NCBI GenBank assembly: GCA_037179385.1
Contig: CM074179.1
Coordinates: 69,583,806 to 69,647,805 of the forward strand
Length of the DNA: 64,000 nucleotides
Source: Holothuria scabra
Taxonomy: Eukaryota > Echinodermata > Holothuroidea > Aspidochirotida > Holothuriidae
Reading direction: 5' to 3'
A program made the translations under genes and the position numbers. Every line of letters begins with the position of its first letter. Within the stretch, counting starts at the first letter, position 1. The notes below the pieces were generated by a model. That model had not been told where the DNA came from. It ran no database searches and saw nothing but the letters and a program-made list of their open reading frames with translations. Below are positions 39,101 to 48,100 of the stretch, in pieces.

Positions 39101-42100
39101 TGGAAATCTAAGGCCCTAGGGATGTGGGGGGAGCTGCCTATGGTTGCTCAGTATGAACTAATGGCACATTCAACAAATGAAACAGGGCTGTTTGTCAGAA
39201 ATGTTGTAAGTGTCCTGGTTTGTTGACAAGATTCTTCTCAGTCATTAGCAGTTGTTATATCAGGGTGCAAGACACCATGGTAGCCTTGCATCAATTCATC
39301 AGCCTTAATAGAAGAGTGTAAATTGAAACTATGAGAAAAGTTTATTTGAATACTTTGCCAACAAAAAGTTGAAAATTTCCATGCCGGCCTTTTACAATCA
39401 CATTCAATAATAGTATATTATGTTTATAATAATTGGACTAAGATGTTTGGGGCTGAGTATGATATCAATTACCAATCCTTGTATTTTATCTCTGTGCAAA
39501 CTGCAGATAAAATGTGAAAATCACCCCCCCCCCCTTCAAACCGAAAAAAAAAATAATAATTAAAAAAAGACACCTTGATCTGTAAGTTCATCCTCTACCT
39601 TGCTTCACTGAGCCTAGCAAGCTGTGTTGCTTCTCTATCTTTGTAGCATACAACAAGTTCATCCAGACGGACCGAGAGAGGGCGCTATTTTCTCTGAAAG
39701 GGGAGGAGAATGCAGCCCAGAGGATGAAACTTTACACTTTTATGTTACAACACATGGAGGATGAACATCGCTTTCATCTCACAGCTAAACTTTGTCAAGA
39801 TGTGAGTCTTGTGGCTTGGTGGGATATTTGTTTAGCTTCAGGTTTAAAAATATAAGCGTGGGGAGAAGCATACATTTATAAGTACTTTCAGTAATTTGTA
39901 AGCGCATATGATTTGTGGGGCAAAGTCTGTGATACATAAACTGAGCTCAGTACATAGTGCATGGTGTTCTCTTCTTTTCGTGTAGTACATACGTACAATA
40001 CTAGACATGTATGTCTCAAGCCAACTTGAACTGATGAAAATAGGGGTCTCAGTCCTACTTTATGGCAGATTAGAATGCATATTTTTACACCAAACAGGAA
40101 ATTCAGACACAGTTTACTTCACTGAACCACACTTCAGATTCCTTCCTATATTATGGATGGATTGTGAAAGAATTTTCACCAAATTTTAGTTAAAGATGCG
40201 GGATCGGTTTGTTTATCCCGACAATGCATAGCCCTCAATACAAACAAATGGAACTCACTTGTTGAATAGTCTCACAAAATAAGCAAAATGTAAGTGATTT
40301 GTCTAGAAGCTTATGAATTCAGTAAGTTATGATGTGTGATTGCCACCCTAGGAGAGGCATCTAAGGGGAAGGGGTGTCCCTTTCCTCTTCAAAAGTGTTT
40401 GCAAATTTAGCTGTCCTTTTGTGTGTTGGTTTTACATGTACTACCTTTTGAAGTAAAATTATTGGCTGGTTAAGTATCTGCATACTTGTAGGAACGAAAT
40501 GTAAAATGGCACCAGTGAGGAGGAGTCAACATGCCCAATAGCCCCCCTGCCCACATCACTGCTAAGCTTAATGATTGGACTGAATTTTGTTTTTCATTTT
40601 ATCTATAGATTCTTGGCATCTTTGTTGACAATGTTTTACCCCTGGATGAAGAAACAAAGGACATTCTTAAAGACACTTTGGCTATACTCGGTTGCAAGGT
40701 AAGTATGTTTACAATTAAATCAAAACTTAATGCTCCCATAATGCTGTTTGAGACCAACCTCATGGTCAAGTGGTTAGAGCATGCATTATGCAGAAGGGAA
40801 GTCTGAGATTTGACACCCGGTGGGTCACATTGTACACCATCTATGTGGAACCTACCAAATGCCATTGGGTTAAGTGACATAGCAGTTATGTTCCCACACT
40901 TTTGTTGTGCAACCCTCCTCAACATCGGTACATATGGAAGTTACATATGTGCAAAATATTTTGCTTTTTAAAGACCAACCACATTTCTGAGACCTTGGAT
41001 ATGAAGGTTTTTATGGAGGCCTTGCCTCATTATCCAGAGCCCTGAAAATTTACGGCTGTACTGGAGGCAAGGTCAAAGCTTGAGACTGCACATTGTTGAC
41101 CATTGTTGTTAAATTGTTTTGCAGGATATTAAACTAGCTTCCCTGAGAGCCAGGAATGTGAACCAAGCTGACATTGTTGAGGAAATGGAGATGGCTCATG
41201 CTGTGATGAACCAGGCAAAGACAAAACTAATCTCACAGGTGGTAAAGAAGAATGTCATTGAAAACATTGTACCTGTGGTTATTGCACTTAAACAGATGGT
41301 AGGTGACTAGCTTTTGGTTACCATGGTGATATTAGTCACTTTTGGCATATATCATTTGTTTATGCAATTCTGCCAAATTTGTGTGCAAATCAAGGCTTTA
41401 GCCGTTATTAACATTTGGGCAGTCTGAGTTTTGACTCATTACAAAGAAACAATTTCAATCTACACTCGCAGTACACTTGCGAAACCCATCTAGCCATAAA
41501 TTGTATACAAAATGCCTATTCGTGTTTGCAGCTAATGTAATTTGCAGTTCTTGTGTAGCCAACCTGCATGTGAATCACAGACTCTCTATACATATGGAAA
41601 GAGAATTATGGGAACAAATTAGTTGCCACCATTTGAAAAAATTTAGACATACCAAGATGGTCACAGCAAAATTGACATTTATGTAACAGGACCACTTACC
41701 TGTAATATTTTAGACAGAACACACAAACATGAACAGATGATGGAATCAGTCTTTCAATAAGTGTGTCAAATTTACCTTTAATTGCATTATTTTGAAAACA
41801 TGGCAAGTTTCTTTCATGTTAGGTCTAAGCAGATGGACGACTTTTGTCAAGTTCAAGTTGTCATGCACAACACCTTATCAGACAGTCATCCTATTGTGCC
41901 TATACTCACATCTATGGTGGCAATGATGTTCTTGTATAACATAACTGCATCATGCCTTGTTCACCTATGTAGAAGTCTATAACTATTAGTAGCAAGTATG
42001 AGGTAGGAGGGGCCTATTCCCCTAAGTGCATTTAGTTTCCCAAGGTAAGTTGCAGGGGAGTGTTGATTTCATGTGTAAATAGGAGATAACTATTGGAGGT

Positions 42101-45100
42101 AGGAGATTCGCAAAGCAACAAATTTTGAGGGAATTTAAGTGTGAATGAATACTTACCAACTCACTTTCCTTTTGTGAACTTTAACTGACATTTTAAAATT
42201 AATTCCAAACATTTGTGAATGCCTCAAAATTCAAGGATGTGTAGACAGCTCTTAAGTACTCAAGTCATTTTGACTTTATTGTTACATGAAACATACTCAC
42301 AAAGTGCAAACATGTTTCTTTTGCAGTTAGCTAAGCTCCGATCACCTCTTATGAGATACTTGATGCTGTTTATGAAGGAGCTGATGAAGGACTACAGACA
42401 CGAGATTAAAGGTAGGTTTAGTTGTAGAGCAAGGTCTGCCATTCATGCTTCAGAATAACAAAGTAAAACATTAAGAAAAGTTATAATAGCAATCTTGTTT
42501 TACTGCTGGGGTGACTCAACATATTTCATGTGTATTACAAATCAATTGCATGTAAAATGTTTGCATTTTTGAATTCGAGTTTATTTCCATGTATACAATA
42601 CAGTCTTTATAAAATGAAACAAGAACTTCAACGTGAAGGTGGGGGACAACTAAAAATGCAAAAAACTGTCTTATACAAGCAGTCCCCTCTTGATAAATAT
42701 TAACTAAATATAGAAATGAAATAAAAACAAAGTAACGAAACAAAAGGCAACACAAGAATCAACCTTACCAATGTAAATAAAGCATCAGTGTTGTAGTTGA
42801 GGCTTGCCTCTGCCTTCTATTTCTTGTCCTCAAGGTCTCTCTACATATAGTGTTACAAGCCTGTTATCAAAAACCAACCTCACTCATTTTAGGACTGCCT
42901 GGCTTAGACTGCAGCACTTATAATTTTTATGATTTCCTTCTTACTCATCAATCAGACATCTTGGCAGCAGACAGACAGCTGGCAGCTGAGATTGAGTTTG
43001 ACATCCGTCGATTTGAGGAACAGCAGCAGGCAGAAGAAGAGAGGCTTGCAGAGGAGAGAGCTGCAGCAGAAGCTAAAAATAACATCAGCAGGAGACCATC
43101 AGTGGGATCTACCCCAGCCCCACCAACAGCTAGGGTAAGAACCTTGTCAGTTGAAACTGAAAACAATATCAGTCAGAAACAATTATGAGGTCTACCCCAG
43201 CCGCACCAAAAGCTAGTGTAAGAACCTTGTCAGTAGAAACTGAAACAAAACCAGTCAGAAACAATTGAGGTCTACACCCAGCCCCACTAATAGCTAGTGT
43301 AAGAACCTTGTCAGTTGAAACTGAAACAATATCAGTCAGAAACAATTATGAGGTCTACCCCAGCCACACCAACAGCTAGGGTAAGAATATTGTCAGTAGA
43401 AACTGAAAACAATACCAGTCAGAAACAATTGTGAGGTCTACCCCCAGCCCCACTAATAGCTAGTGTAAGAACCTTGTCAGTAGAAACTGAAAACAATACC
43501 AGTCAGAAACAAATGTGAGGTCTACACCCAGCCCCACCAACAGCAAGAGTAAGAACCTTGTCAGTTGAAACTGAAAACAATATCAGTCAGAAACAATTAT
43601 GAGGTCTACCCCAGCCGCACCAACAGCTAGGGTGAGAATATTGTCAGTAGAAACTGAAAACAATACCAGTCAGAAACAATTGTGAGGTCTACCCCCAGCC
43701 CCACTAATAGCTAGTGTAAGAACCTTGTCAGTAGAAACTTAAAAGGCATGCTCTGGTGGATTTTCACCTCTATCTTGTAAGAAAAGCCACACCATGCTCT
43801 TCAAACCCTATCACAACACCATTTTCCTAACTCAAGAGAGTTGGTAATTTTTGTTAAAAAATACCTTTCCTTTTCAACAAAGCCGCAAAATGTTATGTAA
43901 TGTGGGCAAATTGCTTCATATTCCTTTTTGTTTTTCTTTATAATTGAACGTCCTTGTTATCCTTGAAACTTGATACTGTTGGTATGTTTGAAAATCTTTC
44001 CCTGTATATCTAGCATTACCCTTCACTATACTTAAAGTCCAACCAACAGTATTGCTGAATATTGCCTGCAGGGGAACCATAATTACAAATAAATTGAATG
44101 TAATGGAAAATTAATGTGCCACGATGACATCACAGATTTGCCATGATGCATCAAATCCAGAGAAAAATTTGCAATTCTTAAAAAATTTGTATCTTCCGAA
44201 CGCTTTAAGCTATGGAAATGCCGTTTTCACCTTCCAAAAGAGAAAAATTTTCTGCTTATTTTAAAGTTAAAGAATTTTGTCTCAAGAACCTGCCTTTAAA
44301 GGGGCCCTAATGAGTTGATAAATGCTACCTTAACGAAACGGCTTAAGGGTACTACACAACATAAAAATGCTCATAATAAGCATGATTAATCAAGTTTCAT
44401 ATCCAATAGTTGGCAAAAAAAGTTAAAATTTTGAATTTTTGTGATGTCCTGACTTGTAACTGTTTTGTTCATCATTTGAAAAGTGTCTGGTCATGAATTA
44501 TTGAAAACTGAATTGAGTTGTTAAGTATTCACTCATAAATCAGTCATCTGTATGTAGGGTATAGGAATCGTCTTGGTTTGACCATTTGTCCTTGATATGG
44601 GCAGAAAACTTAACAGCTGTGGAAAAAATTGTTGAATTTTATGAACCAATTCAATAAGCTGTTTTACTACAAGACACCTTTTTTGCAAGGTGCTTTTTAC
44701 CATTTACCTTCATCCTTTCCTCTTGTATAAAATGGTTTCTGAACTGTTTATTTATTCTCTCTTGTTCAATGTATTTTTTCACGCCTGATAAAGGCCGACT
44801 TCCCACAGACGAGACATTTAAAGAGGGCATAAACTTGAAAACCTTCCTCCAATTTCCATATGCCTTCTTTTCCACTTTAATTTTCATTCGAAGGGTCTCT
44901 GGAAAATTTGTACCATGTGTACCATGGAGCTATTACGTAATAGCTACATGCTCTCACACAGACTCGCGTGGAGTTCAGGTTCAACAAACGAGGAGTCATA
45001 CTTCTCCAACAATGTCAGCATTTTTGGCTGTATTTAAAGTGTTTCTTTTGAGGAAAATGAATTCATGTTCTAGTCATGTGATACCTTTAAGAAGCTGCCA

Positions 45101-48100
45101 GTAATTTCTTCGACGAGCCAAAGATGGTTTTGCCATAAGTACCTGTTTCCCTCTTTTCCACACTATCACTTTGACTTGTCAATTGCTAAAAGAAAAAGGA
45201 ACAACACATAAAATAAAGCTTGTGTTTTTAAGACAAAATATTTGTCAGAATGACTTTTTCAGGTCATATAACATCCAACTCTTTTAACCAAACATTTTTT
45301 TTGAAATACTTTTACTATAGACTCCTCCGTTGAGCAGAACACCACATCCAAGAACACCTAAAGGAACACCACAGCGTGTTGTACCTGTATCACCAAGAAT
45401 GGTGACACCCCCTCGCATGAGAACAACCCCAAGGCCAACAGGAACGGCCACCCCTGGAAGGTGGGTGAAAGATTTTTTTCTGGGGAAGCAAGTTAATATT
45501 CTGTTTTTGCTTACTAACTTGTTAAAGGGACAAAATAACTGGGTTTGCAAAGCAAGTTGCTACCCAAGAATTGCCAGTTGCTATTCAATTTTAATTTTGA
45601 TTAGCAAAAGTTGCAGTACATGCAAATACTAATTCACTCATTAATGAATTGTTAAGTGACTTTTTGCTAATCAATTCACAAACACTGTTTTGTCCCTCGA
45701 TGTTGATGTAGATGATGTTATGTAGTCAACTTTGCCTTCTTTGTCAGCAACAACCAAAAATTTGGCAACTTGTGTTAATGTATGATTTGCAACAAAAGAC
45801 TCCAAAAAGAAAATGTTAACTAATTATTTTGTGACTTGAGAGACCGAGTTCATCTGACACATTTTATAATTGTTAGGGAGGATTTCAGATAGTACATGTT
45901 TCAACTTGCTTCCTAAGTACAATTTTTTATGTCATGTACGTAGAAGACCAGGGCAGGTATTTCCTCCTGACAAGTGTTTTTTCTGTGGGACTTGTAAATT
46001 GGCTGGGGATCACGCATTCACACACCTTAGCCCTCACACTTATCACTTATCTATCAAAGTGATTGGTGATTGCATTTTGATTGACATTTCTAACTGTATG
46101 ATAAAGTGGTCAGAGCTACTTGCTGCCATTTAGTGCTTGGTGCTTAGCATGCGTAAGTGATTGAATAGGGGAAAAACAGCCAAAATGCCACAACAGGTAG
46201 AAAACATGGTGGCTTGTCGGACATAAACTAATTGGTGAGAAAGTGTAGAATTCTGTCTAACCTAACGTAACCCCATTGGTCAGTAATAAGTTACTCAATT
46301 TGAACAGTACTATGTATGGTGGAAAATCTCGTACATACTGTAGTAGTGCCAGGATATGTCCTTCTGCAGGAATATGAGTCAGTAGAGGCTCTTATATGGT
46401 ATTCTGGACAAATTTTATTTTTCATTTTGTTGGAGGCATGCTTTGAAGTAAATTACTAAATAGAAGAATCATACTACCTGCTGTTTGAGTTTCAAAGCTT
46501 TTTAAACCTCATATTTTATCTGTCCGTTTTTCCTATTTCACAGAAATTTGGTGGCTCAGGCAATTGCAAACTCGGCCAGAAAAGCTGCAATGTCAGCCCA
46601 GAAGCGACAACCAGCTCTCAAACCTCTGTCTGAGAGGCCTGAAAACTCTCAAAATGTTGGACATAGGAAGGGACAAAAGACCAAAGCAAGCCCTGATAAC
46701 CCTTACTCGTTTGAGGATAATGAAGAAGTTGATGTGAAGGTATATTAAACAGGGATGTACCTATGTGATTCAGAGTGCTGGGTACTCTGAATCTGAATGC
46801 ATCATTGGGCAAATATCTAGGCTTAGGCTAAGGGGAGGGGTCCCCCCTCTGGAAAAATTTTGATATTTAGTGTTATTGGCCCAACACTACTATGGATGTT
46901 ACTGAATGATTTTGAATAATTGTAGGAATTTTTATAATGGTTTAGGAAACTGAAAACAGTGCTGAGTGTTTTTGGTCATTTTGGGATGAGTGCTGGGTAA
47001 ACTGCGTGAGTGACAGGTGTCAGCACCCGATGACACATCCCTGTTAACATGGATATAAATTGATTCTTGGATTGTTTGCAGTATAAAAACAAAGGGTTGA
47101 TTTTCACAGTCCAGCTAGTGTAACTAAGACCAAAGATGACCCAGTTTCTACTCCCACAAATTTTTACCCAAAACCTTGTGGGTTGTCTGATAAGGTGCAC
47201 TTCTCAATTAGACTCTCACCTTGAGTGTCTCCTGCAACAATTTAAGCCTCTGTTCTGGATCTGTGTCTCTCTTGCGATTTCCCAAAGAAATTCAGGGAGC
47301 GACCACTGTATTGTTTTAATAGAATCCATGTCAACTGAGCCTGGGGACCAAAATATCAAAATTCAGAATCAAATTTAACATGGTAGGCCTACAAGTCAAG
47401 GGTTATGAGGGTGATCTCCAAACTTGTACCCGTCAAACGCCAATGGTCATGCTTGTGGTCCATCTTTTGGTGTGTAAACATTACTGTACATAGTGTCTAA
47501 GATATGCAGACACAAATCTGAATCACCTGAATTCCCTTCCAGTTTTCCAAAGGAAAACCTGAAAATATACACCACTGTATTGCTTCAATGTGATTAATGT
47601 GAATGGGGAGCCCAAACGGGTTTCAATTCTGAATCAAGCTTAACATGGGCCAACAAGTCAAGGGTCACAAGAGGGGTCTAACTCAAACCTGAACTTGCAC
47701 GTATGCAACAGATCAAGAGTCATGCTTGTTTTCCATCTTCTATGTGTTAACATAGATATACTAACATGTAGTGTGCAATGTTAACATAGATATACTAACA
47801 TGTAGTGTGCAATGTTAACATAGATATACTAACATGTAGTGTGCAATATGAACAGATGTGAAAGAGGACCTGACTAACAAAGGCATTCTTTGCTTCTACA
47901 ATATAATAGCCGGAAAAGATTGCTCTTTACACACTGAAGTATCATGGACTTGCAAAGTTCTAGGTAACATCTGTAGCCTACCTTGTAGCATACGGAAGAC
48001 ATGCCAATGTGATAGATATTCAGACTGTTAAACAGGGAAGTTTTTGTAGTAACTGGTCCACAATTGATTACAACTAGGAATTTCTTGCAGAGGAGAATGG

